64,000 nt of DNA. Source: CADEFQ01 sp050249415. Lineage in GTDB: Bacteria > Pseudomonadota > Gammaproteobacteria > Steroidobacterales > Steroidobacteraceae. The stretch is from positions 124,001-188,000 of the forward strand of contig JBFWQO010000006.1 in the NCBI GenBank assembly GCA_050249415.1, read 5' to 3'. The notes under the pieces are model-generated. The model searched no databases, had not been told where the DNA came from, and was given only the letters and a program-made list of their open reading frames with translations. Shown piece after piece: positions 1 to 9,455 of the stretch (position 1 is its first letter; each line of letters begins with the position of its first letter). Position numbers and translations under genes: made by a program.

Positions 1-343
1 AAGCGTCGGATAATCATCTAGCGCGTGCTGTAACTTGCTGTTCTATTTGGAGACTTGGATGCACGCTGCAGTCTAATCTGTACCCCTCGGTTCACGTGAA
101 TGCTACTCCTCGTCCCGGCCTCCTCGCCACCGCCCGCGACATCATGCGCGCCCGACGAATGAGCCTGCGCACCGAGGCCGCGTCATTCGACATGGCCGGC
201 TGCAATCCCACCACAACGGTTCGTTGCCCGTACCCGGAGTAACGCCCTCGCGGCCACACCCGGCAAAAAGATTTCAACCCGCCTCAATGCGTCCCGGGTA
301 AAAGCCTGTCGGCCGCACGATTGCCGATCTCGAGAATAGGCCC
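1..343. other. No gene recognised at the left edge
   Basis: This stretch has no open frame that looks like a conserved protein, and I see no tRNA-like fold. It lies downstream of the minus-strand homospermidine synthase gene, so it may hold its 3' untranslated end. The first ~120 bases are less GC-rich than the rest of the window. Confidence 0.5.
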
Positions 344-1825
344 CTACCCCCGCCACTGCCTGCTGCGCACGTTCTGCAGTTGCCACGGCATGTCGGCGTC
401 GAGGCGCTCCTGGAACAGCTCCCCGCGGCCCTGCAGCGGCGTCCAGGTCGTGAACTCGCCGACCATCCGGCCGAGGTAGGGCACAGCCGTCGCGAGGCAG
501 TCCTCGAAATCGAGGTCTTCGGCCTCGACGATGCCACGGCGCGGATTGCGGATCGCCCAGACGACGGCGGCCAGCGCGCCCGCGGCGACCTGCAGCGTCG
601 TCGCGTTCGCGTATGCCACGTGGCGCCGCGCCTCCTCGATCGTGAGCTGCGAGCCGTACCAGTACGCGTTGCGTGCATGGCCGGCGAGCAGCACACCGAG
701 CTCGTCCATGCCCGTCACGATGTCGGTACCGAGGCGCCGCTTGCGTTCCTGCGGCAGCCAGCCGCGGCCCTCGAGTTCGAGCACGGAGAGCATCGCGTCG
801 TCGCACGGGTGGTAGACGAACATCACGCTCGGGCGGTACGTGAACTTGCCGCCCGTGCGCAGCGACAGGAAGTCGCCAAGCGAGAACACCTCGTTGTGCG
901 ACATCATGAGTCCCTGGAAGCCACCGACCGACGGGGTCCAGCTGCGCGCGAAGGTCGCGGCGCCCGGGCGGTCGAGAAACAGCGTGCCGGAGTCGCGGCG
1001 GTGGAACAGCGCGCCGCGCGGCCGGTGCTTCTCCGCGGTGCCGTACGAAATCTCGGACGGCTGCACCGATTCGTCGAGGATGCCGTCGATCGACCAGGTG
1101 TTGACGAACTCCCCGGGCCGCTTCGGCCGGTCGCTCGCCTGCGTATCGCGCTCGGAGATCTGGATCGTCGTGACCCCGAGATCGCGCGCCAGCGTCGCCC
1201 ACTCGTCGCGCGTCGCCGGCGCCGCACCCTCGGCGCGCAGCGTGCGACGCAGGTCGAGCAGCGCCTGCTTGACGAAGTGCGACACGAGCCCCGGGTTGGC
1301 GCCGTGATCGAGCACGGCGGTGGGCGACTCGGGCCCGAGTTCCTGCGCCAGCGCGAGCGCCCGGTAGCGCGTCATGAAGTTCGTGCGCTGGCGCACGTCG
1401 AGCATCGGGTTGTCGAATACGCCCGGCCACGGTTCGATCGAGGTGTCGACATACAGCGCGCCACGCTCGCCGGCAAAGCGCACGAGATCGAGGCTCGACA
1501 CGTCGACCGAGAGATTCAGCAGCAGGTCGCCCGCGCGCACATGCCGCGACAGCAGTCGCCGAAAGCTGCGCGGCTTCAGGTGTGCATAGAAGAACGGCGC
1601 GCCGTTTTCGTAGGCGACGCCGCGCCCCACTTCGTCCGCAGCGAGCACGATCAGCGCATCGGGGCCGAGCGCCACATGCTTGCGTATGAGCGGCAGGATC
1701 GTCTGGCCGACGCTGCCGCAGCCGACCATGACGATGCGGCCGGGGAATGCCACGGGTTCGCGCGCTGCGGCCGACGCGGCCGCCGAAGGTGAACGTACCA
1801 TCGGTCGATGGTAGCCCGTGGGCAT
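344..1825 (-). CDS. hss: Homospermidine synthase
   Basis: Makes homospermidine from putrescine (or putrescine plus spermidine) with NAD as a catalytic cofactor; a cytoplasmic polyamine enzyme. The 493-residue protein has a Rossmann start at about residues 30-45 with GCGSVGQ, then the family's TSIEPWPGVFD and DHGANPGLVSHFVKQAL segments, and the long C-terminal domain of the saccharopine-dehydrogenase-like superfamily. Length fits the family (~470-480) plus a short extra N-terminus, so the second Met (about position 1801) could be the true start. It is divergent from the small CxxC gene 29 bases away. The family call is strong; the substrate is inferred from the family. Confidence 0.88.
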   Translation of the reverse strand: MPTGYHRPMVRSPSAAASAAAREPVAFPGRIVMVGCGSVGQTILPLIRKHVALGPDALIVLAADEVGRGVAYENGAPFFYAHLKPRSFRRLLSRHVRAGDLLLNLSVDVSSLDLVRFAGERGALYVDTSIEPWPGVFDNPMLDVRQRTNFMTRYRALALAQELGPESPTAVLDHGANPGLVSHFVKQALLDLRRTLRAEGAAPATRDEWATLARDLGVTTIQISERDTQASDRPKRPGEFVNTWSIDGILDESVQPSEISYGTAEKHRPRGALFHRRDSGTLFLDRPGAATFARSWTPSVGGFQGLMMSHNEVFSLGDFLSLRTGGKFTYRPSVMFVYHPCDDAMLSVLELEGRGWLPQERKRRLGTDIVTGMDELGVLLAGHARNAYWYGSQLTIEEARRHVAYANATTLQVAAGALAAVVWAIRNPRRGIVEAEDLDFEDCLATAVPYLGRMVGEFTTWTPLQGRGELFQERLDADMPWQLQNVRSRQWRG

Positions 1826-1854
1826 CCGGTATGCGACCTTGCTAAAGTGCGACG

Positions 1855-2157
1855 ATGGCCCACGCTCTCGTGTGCTGGAAATGCGGTGCTTCGCTCGCGG
1901 CGCTGTCGCTGCCGCTGCTGCGGCTCGACGAATGCCCCGCGTGCCGTGCGCAGCTGCACGTGTGCAAGCTGTGCGTCGAGTACGACACGCGCGTCGCCAA
2001 GCACTGCCGGGAGCCGACCGCCGAGGAAGTCCGCGACAAGGAGCACGCGAACTTCTGCGACCACTTCAAGCCGCGCGAGAAGGCTTACGTGCCGCGTAAT
2101 ATCGGTGAGGTCGAGGCCGCGAAGGCCGCGCTCGAGGAGATGTTCCGGAAAGGCTAG
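1855..2157 (+). CDS. Small cysteine-rich CxxC protein, unknown function
   Basis: A 100-residue protein with three CxxC pairs (CWKC at 7-10, CPAC and CKLC near 28-41) and a further C/H cluster (NFCDHF) about residue 65. The spacing suggests one or two structural zinc sites. There is no signal peptide or membrane segment, and the C-terminal third is a charged helix. It is divergent from hss and convergent, 3 bases apart, with the SPOR-domain gene. I do not recognise a named family. Zinc binding is inferred only from cysteine spacing. Confidence 0.7.
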   Translation: MAHALVCWKCGASLAALSLPLLRLDECPACRAQLHVCKLCVEYDTRVAKHCREPTAEEVRDKEHANFCDHFKPREKAYVPRNIGEVEAAKAALEEMFRKG

Positions 2158-2160
2158 CGC

Positions 2161-3831
2161 CTAGGACTTGCCCACCCGGTCGGAGAGGCGATCGAGGAGC
2201 TTCGAGAAGGTCGACGTGCGCTTGTCGATTTTCACCGACAGGTGCCGCACGCCGGTGTCGTTGAGCAGCTCGCCGCGACCCTTGTCGATCTCGAGATCGC
2301 TCGCGCCCAGGATCTCGAGCGTCTGCTCGAGCGATTCCTCGAGGGTCCGCGCCTTCTTGCGGGGCGCCGCCACCCGGGCGCCGGCAGCGGGCCGTTTGCC
2401 GGCCTGCGCCGCGGCCGCGAGTTTCTTGCGCACCTGCGCGGCGGTCGGCACCGGCTTGGCGGGCACGGGTTCGACATCGAACAGCTTGAACTCCTCGCTC
2501 GGCTTGACGCGCCCGGCCTTGCGCACCGGCTGCGGATGCGCGGCGGCGCCCGCGATCGCGTGGTCTTTCTCCGGCGTCGTGACTGGCACGACCGCCACCG
2601 ATGCGAAATCGGAGCGCACGTAGTAGGCGACCTGTTTCGCGGACAGTGCGTCGCTGAAAAAGCCGAGCCGCAGGCCGTACCACTTGCGCCCGTCGCGCGT
2701 CGACTCGACGGTATAGAGCGTATAGGCGCTGAAGATGGCGAGCGGCGGCACGCCCGCGACGTCGATCGGCGTGACCGACCACTTGAGCTGCACCGCAAAC
2801 TGCATCGGCGCGCTCCGCTGCACTTCTTCCTTGAGCACCCGCATCGTGCGCGTGTCTTCGGGGCGCAGCAGCTCGATCGCGGCATTGGCTTCGCGTTCCG
2901 CGCTGGTGGGCGCCTGCGGTGCGCCAGGGCCTGTATCCCGCCGCTCCTCGAGCACACGCAGTACCTGTGTGTCGCTCAGGGGCGGCGCCAGCGGTGTTTT
3001 GGCCGGTGCCTTCGGTGTGACGGCTTTCGGTGTTGCGGCTTTCGGCGCCGCGGGAATCGCGGCGGGCGCCGGGGCAGACATCGGGGCCGGCGTCAGTGCC
3101 TGCACCGTGGGAATGTGTTCCGGCAGGACCGGCGGCGGCGGCACATAGAGCACGTGCGGCGCTGACGACGCGGGCGGCGTGGTCGAAGCCTGGGGCGTGG
3201 CCGAACCCTGCGGCGCGGTCGATTCGCGCGGCGTGCGCGACGTGCGCGGCGCTGCCTGCGCCGGAGAGTCGGTTGCCTCTAGCTTCGCCAGGACTTCGCG
3301 GACATTCGACAAGGCGGCGACGGCCGGCGGAATGGTCACGGGTGCGGGCCGCGGCGGTGGCGACACGACACGCGGCGCCGGTGGCGACACGGCAGGCGGC
3401 TTCCGCACGACCACAGGTGGCTGCCGTGCGACGACGGGCGCGATGCGCGTCGCGGTCGGGGTCGGGGTCGGGACCATTACGGGTGCAACCGTCGCGGGTT
3501 CGGCCGGCGCGGGTGCAGTGACCGCAGCCGCTGCGCGCGCGGCGGCGCGCAACTTCTTGCCGGGCGCTTCGCCGACCCAGGCGGCGGGATACAATTCGCG
3601 CACCACGGCGAGCCACTCCTCCGCGTCGCCGGGGCTCGCGAAATAGCCCATGTGCAGGCGGAACCGCTCGCGACCGTCTTCACGGCGGCGGCTGACGAAG
3701 AAAGTGAAGCGTCGCAGCGCCTCGGTCTTCGGTTGCACGAGCGCCATCGGCGTCGTCGACGCGCACAGGTTGATCACGTACAGCTCGGGCTCGTCGCCCG
3801 CATCAGCCGCGGCTTTTGCCGTTACCAGCAT
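2161..3831 (-). CDS. SPOR-like domain protein with long Pro/Ala linker
   Basis: A 556-residue protein with two SPOR-like units. The N-terminal one (about 15-90) has ELYVINLCAS, RFRLHMGYFAS and AEEWLAVVRELYPAAWV. The second (about 330-420) has QLKWSV, YGLRLGFFSD and AKQVAYYVRSDF. Between them is a ~240-residue Pro/Ala/Thr-rich linker. The C-terminus is basic, then acidic and helical (about 470-556). SPOR domains normally bind denuded peptidoglycan at division sites, but no signal peptide or N-terminal membrane segment is visible, so a cytoplasmic or atypical role is possible. A monocistronic minus-strand gene followed by a ~280-base gap with nothing recognisable. Confidence 0.65.
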   Translation of the reverse strand: MLVTAKAAADAGDEPELYVINLCASTTPMALVQPKTEALRRFTFFVSRRREDGRERFRLHMGYFASPGDAEEWLAVVRELYPAAWVGEAPGKKLRAAARAAAAVTAPAPAEPATVAPVMVPTPTPTATRIAPVVARQPPVVVRKPPAVSPPAPRVVSPPPRPAPVTIPPAVAALSNVREVLAKLEATDSPAQAAPRTSRTPRESTAPQGSATPQASTTPPASSAPHVLYVPPPPVLPEHIPTVQALTPAPMSAPAPAAIPAAPKAATPKAVTPKAPAKTPLAPPLSDTQVLRVLEERRDTGPGAPQAPTSAEREANAAIELLRPEDTRTMRVLKEEVQRSAPMQFAVQLKWSVTPIDVAGVPPLAIFSAYTLYTVESTRDGRKWYGLRLGFFSDALSAKQVAYYVRSDFASVAVVPVTTPEKDHAIAGAAAHPQPVRKAGRVKPSEEFKLFDVEPVPAKPVPTAAQVRKKLAAAAQAGKRPAAGARVAAPRKKARTLEESLEQTLEILGASDLEIDKGRGELLNDTGVRHLSVKIDKRTSTFSKLLDRLSDRVGKS

Positions 3832-4112
3832 GGATTGTTCCCCGGACCCTCACGCGCGGAAACGCTGCGCCGGGGGAAGCCCGGGGCGGCCGATTCAATG
3901 CCCCGAGGCAACCCCGCTGTCTGCGGCACGAGGCCGAAGACCGGTGGCTTTGCGTCCCCGCCTCGCGACGGGTTTGCCCTGATCACACATAAAGTCTGGA
4001 AGTGTCGCCGCGTACCGTCAAGCGCCAGGGGTCGCGCGATGCCGAATCCGTGCACCCGTTCGCAGACTGATGCGGTGCGGATCCGCGGCGCGACATAACG
4101 CGCCGGTCGATA

Positions 4113-4880
4113 TCACCAGGGCAATTCGCCGCCCTGGTAATCCCAGAAGCGCCCGGTCTTCTCGGGCGTCAGGGAATCGATGATGCCGATCACCTTCGCG
4201 ACGGCGTCGGCCGGCTTCTGCAGCGGCATGGGCACGCCCTTCATCATGTCGGTGTCGACCGGGCCCGGATTGACGAGCGCCACCGTGACGCCCCGCGCCT
4301 GCACGTCGTAGGCGAGATTGCGCATCAGCATGTTCACCGCGGCCTTGCTTGAACGGTACGCGTAGCCGCGCGGCGAGCCGACCTGCGTGATCGAGCCCTC
4401 GCTCGAGGAGATCGTCACGACCTTCCTTTGCGCGCTCGCCTCGACATTGGACAACAGCGCTTCGGTGACGCGCAGCGGCGCGATCGTGTTGGTCTCGAGC
4501 ACCTTGCGGTAGTCGTCGTAGTCGAGACTCCCGAGCCGCTGGCCCCGCTTGCCGGTGATTCCGGCATTGTTGATCAGGAGGTCGATGGGTCGGCCCCGGT
4601 ACCTGGCGGCGAGCGCCGCGATGCTGGCGGCGTCGGTCACGTCGAGCTGTTCGATCGCCACTCCCGGGTGCGCCGCAGCGAGCCCGGCGAGCGCGGTGGC
4701 TTCGGCGGGCCGGCGCGCGGTCGCGATCACATGCCAGCCGCGCTCGGCGTACTGGCGTGCGAACTCGAAACCGATGCCGCGATTGGCGCCCGTCACCAAC
4801 ACGGTGGGCGATTCCGCTGCGTGCGAAGTGGTCATGGCGGCGAATACCAGCGTGGCGCACCAGGCTCTCAGGCGAATCAT
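4113..4880 (-). CDS. Short-chain dehydrogenase/reductase, possibly with an export signal
   Basis: A classical SDR: TGANRGIG nucleotide-binding motif near residue 32, NNAG, catalytic Ser in ISSSEGS, and YAYRSSK carrying the Tyr/Lys pair. It ends GRFWDYQGGELPW, nearly the same as the SDR at 56.3 kb (GRFWRYDGSELPW), so the two are paralogues. From the first ATG it is 255 residues and begins with a hydrophobic stretch ending SHAAES that looks like a Sec signal. An internal ATG at about 4835 would give a cytoplasmic protein. Neither start has a convincing ribosome site. Substrate unknown. Confidence 0.85.
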   Translation of the reverse strand: MIRLRAWCATLVFAAMTTSHAAESPTVLVTGANRGIGFEFARQYAERGWHVIATARRPAEATALAGLAAAHPGVAIEQLDVTDAASIAALAARYRGRPIDLLINNAGITGKRGQRLGSLDYDDYRKVLETNTIAPLRVTEALLSNVEASAQRKVVTISSSEGSITQVGSPRGYAYRSSKAAVNMLMRNLAYDVQARGVTVALVNPGPVDTDMMKGVPMPLQKPADAVAKVIGIIDSLTPEKTGRFWDYQGGELPW

Positions 4881-4893
4881 GGCGCCGACCGTA

Positions 4894-5418
4894 TCACGGT
4901 GTCGTGCGGAGGGCCTGCACCTTTTCGCCACGTGACCAAAAGCGGCCGGCGCCTGCATACCTCGCCGCATACCACGGATCGGCGAGATCGCCGAAGGACA
5001 CGGCGCGCCCGCTCGATGGAGCGTGGACGAATCGCCCGTCGCCCGCGTAGATGCCCACGTGATCGACGCCGCCGCGACCGGTCGCGAAGAACACGAGATC
5101 GCCCGGCTGCAGCGCCGCCCGTGCGACGGCCACGGCGTCGTGGTGCTGCGCCGCCGCGGTGCGCGGGATCGCGATGCCGGCTGCACGATAGGCGAACTGC
5201 GTGAGCCCACTGCAGTCAAATCCCGCGCGGGTCGCGCCGCCGTAGCGATACGGCACGCCGATGGCCGCTGCCGCTGCCTGCAGGATCCCGGGTGGCGCCG
5301 CGATCATCGAGCGGGGAACAGGCGCTTGCGGCGCCGGGGCCGGACTGCGCGGCGCGCCCGCGCAGCCTGCGAGCAGGAGCAGCACGAGGGTCGCCGACGC
5401 GGCACGCACCACGGACAC
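4894..5418 (-). CDS. NlpC/P60 family lipoprotein (cell-wall endopeptidase)
   Basis: A predicted murein peptide endopeptidase acting in the periplasm. From a GTG at 5418 it is 174 residues: a lipoprotein signal with lipobox LLAGC (Cys19), a Pro-rich spacer, then the NlpC/P60 fold with Cys69 in FDCSGLTQF, His120 in DHVGIY and His132 in FVHAP as the catalytic set. Length matches small Spr/YafL-type members. It starts 5 bases after the GGDEF-EAL gene ends, so the two are probably co-transcribed. The GTG start is chosen because it directly precedes the hydrophobic core. Confidence 0.85.
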   Translation of the reverse strand: MSVVRAASATLVLLLLAGCAGAPRSPAPAPQAPVPRSMIAAPPGILQAAAAAIGVPYRYGGATRAGFDCSGLTQFAYRAAGIAIPRTAAAQHHDAVAVARAALQPGDLVFFATGRGGVDHVGIYAGDGRFVHAPSSGRAVSFGDLADPWYAARYAGAGRFWSRGEKVQALRTTP

Positions 5419-5423
5419 GCGTG

Positions 5424-7985
5424 CTACCCGACGAGGCGCGCACCGGCCGGCGTCGCGGCGACGGCGCGGCCGGCGAGCAGCTCGCCGACCGCCTCGGCTG
5501 ACATCGGCTTCGCGAGGTAGTAGCCCTGCACGACATCGCAACCGCGCTCGCGCAGGAAATCGAGCTGTTCGATCGTCTCTACGCCCTCCGCCACCACGGT
5601 CTTGCCGAGCGCGTGCGCCATCGCGATCACGGTGGTTCCGAGGGTCGCCACGGCGGGATCGTGCAGTTCGTCGACCAGCGAGCGGTCGATCTTCACGACG
5701 CTCACCGGCGACTGGCGCAGGTGAGCCAGCGAGGTGTCGCCCGCGCCGAAATCGTCGAGCACGAGCCGCACGCCCTCGGCATCGAGCGCATGCAGCACCG
5801 GCTCGACGGCCCGGTCGGCGAGCGCCGCCTCGGTGAATTCGAGTTCGAGATGATCGGGTGCGAGCGCATGGCGGCTGAGTGCACGCCGCACATTCTCGAG
5901 GAACTGCGCGGAGCGCAACTGCTGCGCCGACACATTCACGGCGAGACGCGGCGGCGCCATGCCCCCGGCGCGCCACCGCGCGAGCTGCGCGCAGGCGGCG
6001 TCGATCACCCACGCGCCGATGTCGACGATCAGGCCGGTCTCTTCCGCAGCCGGCACGAACTCCGCGGGAAACTTGAGGCCGTTGCGGGGTGTCTGCCATC
6101 GCAGGAGCGCCTCGAGCCCGACGAGGCGCCCGTCGCCGACCGCATACTGCGGCTGGAAGAACAGCGAGAACTCGCGGTGCCGCAGCGCCCGGTAGAGGCC
6201 GCTGCCGGTTGCGGTCAACTGGCGCGCGGTCGATGTGCGATCGAAGAACACGGCGCGGCCGCGGCCGGCTTCCTTGGCGCGGTACATCGCGGTGTCGGCG
6301 TTGCGCATCAGCTCGTCGATGTGCACGCCGTCGTCCGGGAACAGCGTGATGCCGATGCTGGCGCGCACCAGGTGATCGCGGCCCGCGACGTTCACGGGCG
6401 CCTCGAGCGAGGCGATGATCCGGTCGGCCACGGTGCGCACCGCATCGGGATCGCTGACCTGGCGCAGGATGATCGTGAATTCGTCGCCGCCGAGGCGCGC
6501 GACGGTATCGCCATCCTTCACGCAGGCGCGCAGGCGCTGGGCGACGATCGTGAGAAGCTGGTCGCCGGCCGAGTGACCGACCGTGTCGTTGACGCGCTTG
6601 AACTGGTCGAGATCGATATAGAGGAGCGCGCCGCGCGTGCCGCCGGCGCTCGTGCTCGCGAGCTCCTGCGCCAGGCGGTCGCGGAACAGCAGCCGGTTCG
6701 GCAGGCTCGTGAGCGCGTCGAAATGCGCCTGCCGGTACAGGCGTTCGTCGCGCGCGCTGTTCGACAGCGCGACCGACAACCGCAGCGCGAATTCGGCGCC
6801 GTATCTCGCGATTGCGGGATCCGGCACGGGCGCCTCGCGGTAGCCGAGCGACAGCGCGGCGACCAGGCGATCGCCCGCGACGACCGGCCACACCCAGAAG
6901 TACTCCGCGCCGAGTTCGGCGAGCGGCCGCAGCAGGCTGTGGCGCTCCGGCTCGCAGCGCGCGATGGTCACGCCCTCGCGTGCCCCGGCCAGTGTCGCGA
7001 GCATGTCCGGGTCGAGTTCGATACGCACCACCGGCAGATCGCTCAGCTGCGGCGCGGTGAAGTACACGCGGCCGTAGTCGGCCGAGTCCGCATCGATCAG
7101 CGTGATCGCCACACCGTCGCTGCGCGTGACGGCCTGCAACCGCACGAGAATCGTATCGAACATCTGCTCGAGTTCGGCGGACCCGAGGAGCAGCCGGTCG
7201 ATCTCGCCCAGCGTCTCGAGCGCGAAGAGACGCTCCGTGAGCCGCGCCGCGAGCCGGTTGTAGGCGTCGAGGGCATCGCCGAGCTCGTCGGCGTCGGCGC
7301 TGCGTACGGCCGGCATGTCGCGACGTTCGTCGTCGCGCACGAATGCCGCGCGCAGGCGCGCGGCCGGCAGCACGTAGCGCCGCGTGAGCAATAGCGTGCC
7401 GATGGCGGCGCCCGCGAGGGCGAGCCCGAACAGCGCGCCGAGTTCCGGCGCCACCGGCGGCGCCGCCTCGGCCCAGCCCGGGCGCTGCCTGAACACGACC
7501 ACCGACCACGCAGGAGCTCCCGCATCCATCGCGAGCCGGGCGAGACCGCCCTGCCACTCGAGGCCTGCCGCCTGCCAGGCGAGCGGCAGTGCGCTGCGCG
7601 TACCCTCCTGCGTGGCGGCGTAGCGCGCGAACATGGCGACGACATCCTCCGGCAGCGGGGCGCTGCTGAAGAGCAGCCGCCCTTCGCCGTCGAGGAGCGC
7701 GATGCGTCGTTCCATGGCCCGTGTGTCGCCCTGGGCCGCGGCGGCGCCGAGGGCATCCGGGCTGCGTGTATCCTGCTGCGGCCCCGCGAGGCGCGCGGCA
7801 AACTCGTCGGCGAACTCCCGCGCCTCGTGCGCGAGGCGGCGCTCCGCGCCGGCATCGATCGCGCGCCCCGATTGCGCAAGGATCACGAATGCGGCGATCA
7901 GCGACGGTACGAGCGCGGCGATCAGCATCGTGGCGGCGATCCGCCGACCCATGCGGGTGCCCATGCTCGCGCGCAATCCGTCCAT
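5424..7985 (-). CDS. Membrane GGDEF-EAL protein (c-di-GMP turnover)
   Basis: An 853-residue signalling protein. N-terminal membrane segment (about 17-38), a periplasmic sensor region to about 155, a second membrane segment, a HAMP-like stretch, and a GAF-like region (about 245-405). The GGDEF domain (about 425-585) has an intact LGGDEF motif near residue 496. The EAL domain (about 605-845) has GLEALLRW near 622 and DDFGAG. Both catalytic motifs are intact, so it may make or break cyclic di-GMP. It is co-directional with the NlpC/P60 gene and divergent from the VanZ-like gene. Confidence 0.92.
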   Translation of the reverse strand: MDGLRASMGTRMGRRIAATMLIAALVPSLIAAFVILAQSGRAIDAGAERRLAHEAREFADEFAARLAGPQQDTRSPDALGAAAAQGDTRAMERRIALLDGEGRLLFSSAPLPEDVVAMFARYAATQEGTRSALPLAWQAAGLEWQGGLARLAMDAGAPAWSVVVFRQRPGWAEAAPPVAPELGALFGLALAGAAIGTLLLTRRYVLPAARLRAAFVRDDERRDMPAVRSADADELGDALDAYNRLAARLTERLFALETLGEIDRLLLGSAELEQMFDTILVRLQAVTRSDGVAITLIDADSADYGRVYFTAPQLSDLPVVRIELDPDMLATLAGAREGVTIARCEPERHSLLRPLAELGAEYFWVWPVVAGDRLVAALSLGYREAPVPDPAIARYGAEFALRLSVALSNSARDERLYRQAHFDALTSLPNRLLFRDRLAQELASTSAGGTRGALLYIDLDQFKRVNDTVGHSAGDQLLTIVAQRLRACVKDGDTVARLGGDEFTIILRQVSDPDAVRTVADRIIASLEAPVNVAGRDHLVRASIGITLFPDDGVHIDELMRNADTAMYRAKEAGRGRAVFFDRTSTARQLTATGSGLYRALRHREFSLFFQPQYAVGDGRLVGLEALLRWQTPRNGLKFPAEFVPAAEETGLIVDIGAWVIDAACAQLARWRAGGMAPPRLAVNVSAQQLRSAQFLENVRRALSRHALAPDHLELEFTEAALADRAVEPVLHALDAEGVRLVLDDFGAGDTSLAHLRQSPVSVVKIDRSLVDELHDPAVATLGTTVIAMAHALGKTVVAEGVETIEQLDFLRERGCDVVQGYYLAKPMSAEAVGELLAGRAVAATPAGARLVG

Positions 7986-8053
7986 GGCGCCGAATTTAAC
8001 GAAACCTCGTGAAAAATCGACGTGGCGCGGGTCACGATTCGGACAGATGTGAA

Positions 8054-9193
8054 ATGCGTCACGCTATGCTTGTGATTGTGCCGTATGACCCGTTCAACCC
8101 GGACCAATCGAGGCGCCTCGCCGCGTGGCTCCTCGCGCTGACGCTGGTCGTCATTTTCTATGCCTCGTTCTTCCCGTTTCGCTTCGATCCGTCGCGCTTC
8201 GTTGCCGCGTGGCGGGGCGGTCCCGAAGCGCTCCTGCCCTGGGGCTACTCCGCGCGCGCGGATCGTGCGGGCAACCTGCTGTCGTACCTGCCCGTCGGCG
8301 CCCTGCTCGCATGGCTCGCGCCGCCCCGCTGGCGTGTCCCGGCCGTCTTCATCGGCGCGGCCCTGCCGGCCGTCGTGCTGTCCTGCACGATCGAGGTGCT
8401 GCAGAACCTGACCCGCTCCCGCGTACCGAATCTCGTCGATGTCGCGATGAATGCGGCCGGTGGCGGCCTCGGCGCGCTCGCGGGCGCGCTGCTGCGCCAG
8501 CGACGCTGGCCGCTGCGCGCCATCGCGCTGCGCCATGCACGGCCCGAGCCGATCGCGCTCGTGCTGCTTGCGCTGTGGTTCGCGATGCACGCCGTGCCGT
8601 TCATGCCGCGGCTCAACCAGGGCCACGCGTGGGCCGGCATGCAGCCGCTGCGCAACCTCGAGTACAACGGCGTCGCGATATTCGCGTTCTTCGCCGGCTT
8701 TCTCGTCGTCGCCTCGGCGGTCCGGCGCCTCGTGGTGCCCGCGAGCTTCACGCGCGTATTTCTCGTCGTCGCCCTGCTGTCGCTCGCCCTGCGCGTGGCC
8801 TTCGTCGCGCAATGGCTCACGCTCGATGAATGCATCGCGCTCGTGCTCGCGCTGCCGGTGGCCGCGTGGCTGCGCGCGGTCACCCGCGCGCGCGCGTTTC
8901 GCATCACGCTCGCGATCGTGACGCTCGCGCTCGCGCTCGCGCTCGCGTTTCCCCCGCCGCAACCGTGGACCGACGCGGTGCGATTCCTCGAACGGGCATT
9001 CATGATCGTCGGCGCATTGTGGCTCGCCGGGGTCGCCGGGATCTCGCTGCTCGCGACCACCGTCGCCTACGCGACCGGCGTCGCGTTGCTCGCAGGCCCC
9101 ACCGCAGGATTGCTCGCGATCGTCGCCGGCTTCCTCGTGCACGCGGGGCGCGTGCTCCATTATTCGCCGGTGCCACGCGTCGTCGATCGTTGA
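8054..9193 (+). CDS. VanZ-like multi-pass membrane protein
   Basis: A 379-residue inner-membrane protein with about ten hydrophobic segments. The N-terminal part has the VanZ pattern: FYASFFPFRF, then GNLLSYLPVGALLAW, then IEVLQNL and VDVAMNAAGGGLGALAG. The C-terminal half is extra membrane domain, one helix of which is coded by a GC-rich hexamer repeat (LALALALALAF, about 8926-8950). Start ATG 8054 is preferred over an in-frame start at 8009 because GGACAG lies about 8 bases upstream. Members of this family are linked to envelope lipids or drug tolerance, but the role here is unknown. Confidence 0.75.
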   Translation: MRHAMLVIVPYDPFNPDQSRRLAAWLLALTLVVIFYASFFPFRFDPSRFVAAWRGGPEALLPWGYSARADRAGNLLSYLPVGALLAWLAPPRWRVPAVFIGAALPAVVLSCTIEVLQNLTRSRVPNLVDVAMNAAGGGLGALAGALLRQRRWPLRAIALRHARPEPIALVLLALWFAMHAVPFMPRLNQGHAWAGMQPLRNLEYNGVAIFAFFAGFLVVASAVRRLVVPASFTRVFLVVALLSLALRVAFVAQWLTLDECIALVLALPVAAWLRAVTRARAFRITLAIVTLALALALAFPPPQPWTDAVRFLERAFMIVGALWLAGVAGISLLATTVAYATGVALLAGPTAGLLAIVAGFLVHAGRVLHYSPVPRVVDR

Positions 9194-9252
9194 CGCTCAC
9201 GGCAGCGGCGTTATAGCGTTGCGCGGTTCGATCCATCGACGGAGTGACACTC

Positions 9253-9453
9253 ATGGCCAAGGCGAAAGCGAAGGCGCGACGCACGACCCATCGCAGCAGC
9301 AAGGGCACCAAGCTTTATGCGGTGCGCGACAAGAGCGGCCGGTTCAAGGACATCCAGGTGTATGCGCGCGCCCACGCCGCCGACATCAAGCGCGGAACCA
9401 CGCGCGGAGAGGGTGTCGCGCGCGCGAAGCGCAAGGTCGCCCGGAAGAAGTAG
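9253..9453 (+). CDS. Small basic protein, unknown function
   Basis: A 66-residue, very basic protein. The N-terminus is a Lys/Ala/Arg tail (MAKAKAKARR) like that of histone-like or ribosome-associated proteins, followed by KLYAVRDKSGRFKDIQVYARAHAAD and a basic end. GGAG at 9241-9244 sits 8 bases before the ATG, which makes this start better than the GTG at 9244. It ends 2 bases from the convergent NAD(P)-binding gene. Nucleic-acid binding is a guess from charge alone. Confidence 0.65.
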   Translation: MAKAKAKARRTTHRSSKGTKLYAVRDKSGRFKDIQVYARAHAADIKRGTTRGEGVARAKRKVARKK

Positions 9454-9455
9454 CC

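Noticed and set aside
3832..4112. tRNA or small RNA in the gap between the SPOR and SDR genes
   Set aside because: No cloverleaf pairing or CCA-like end could be drawn by eye.
8926..8950. Frameshift-prone GCGCTC run in the VanZ-like gene as phase variation
   Set aside because: The hexamer keeps the frame and codes for a plausible membrane helix (Leu-Ala), so it is a simple codon pattern.
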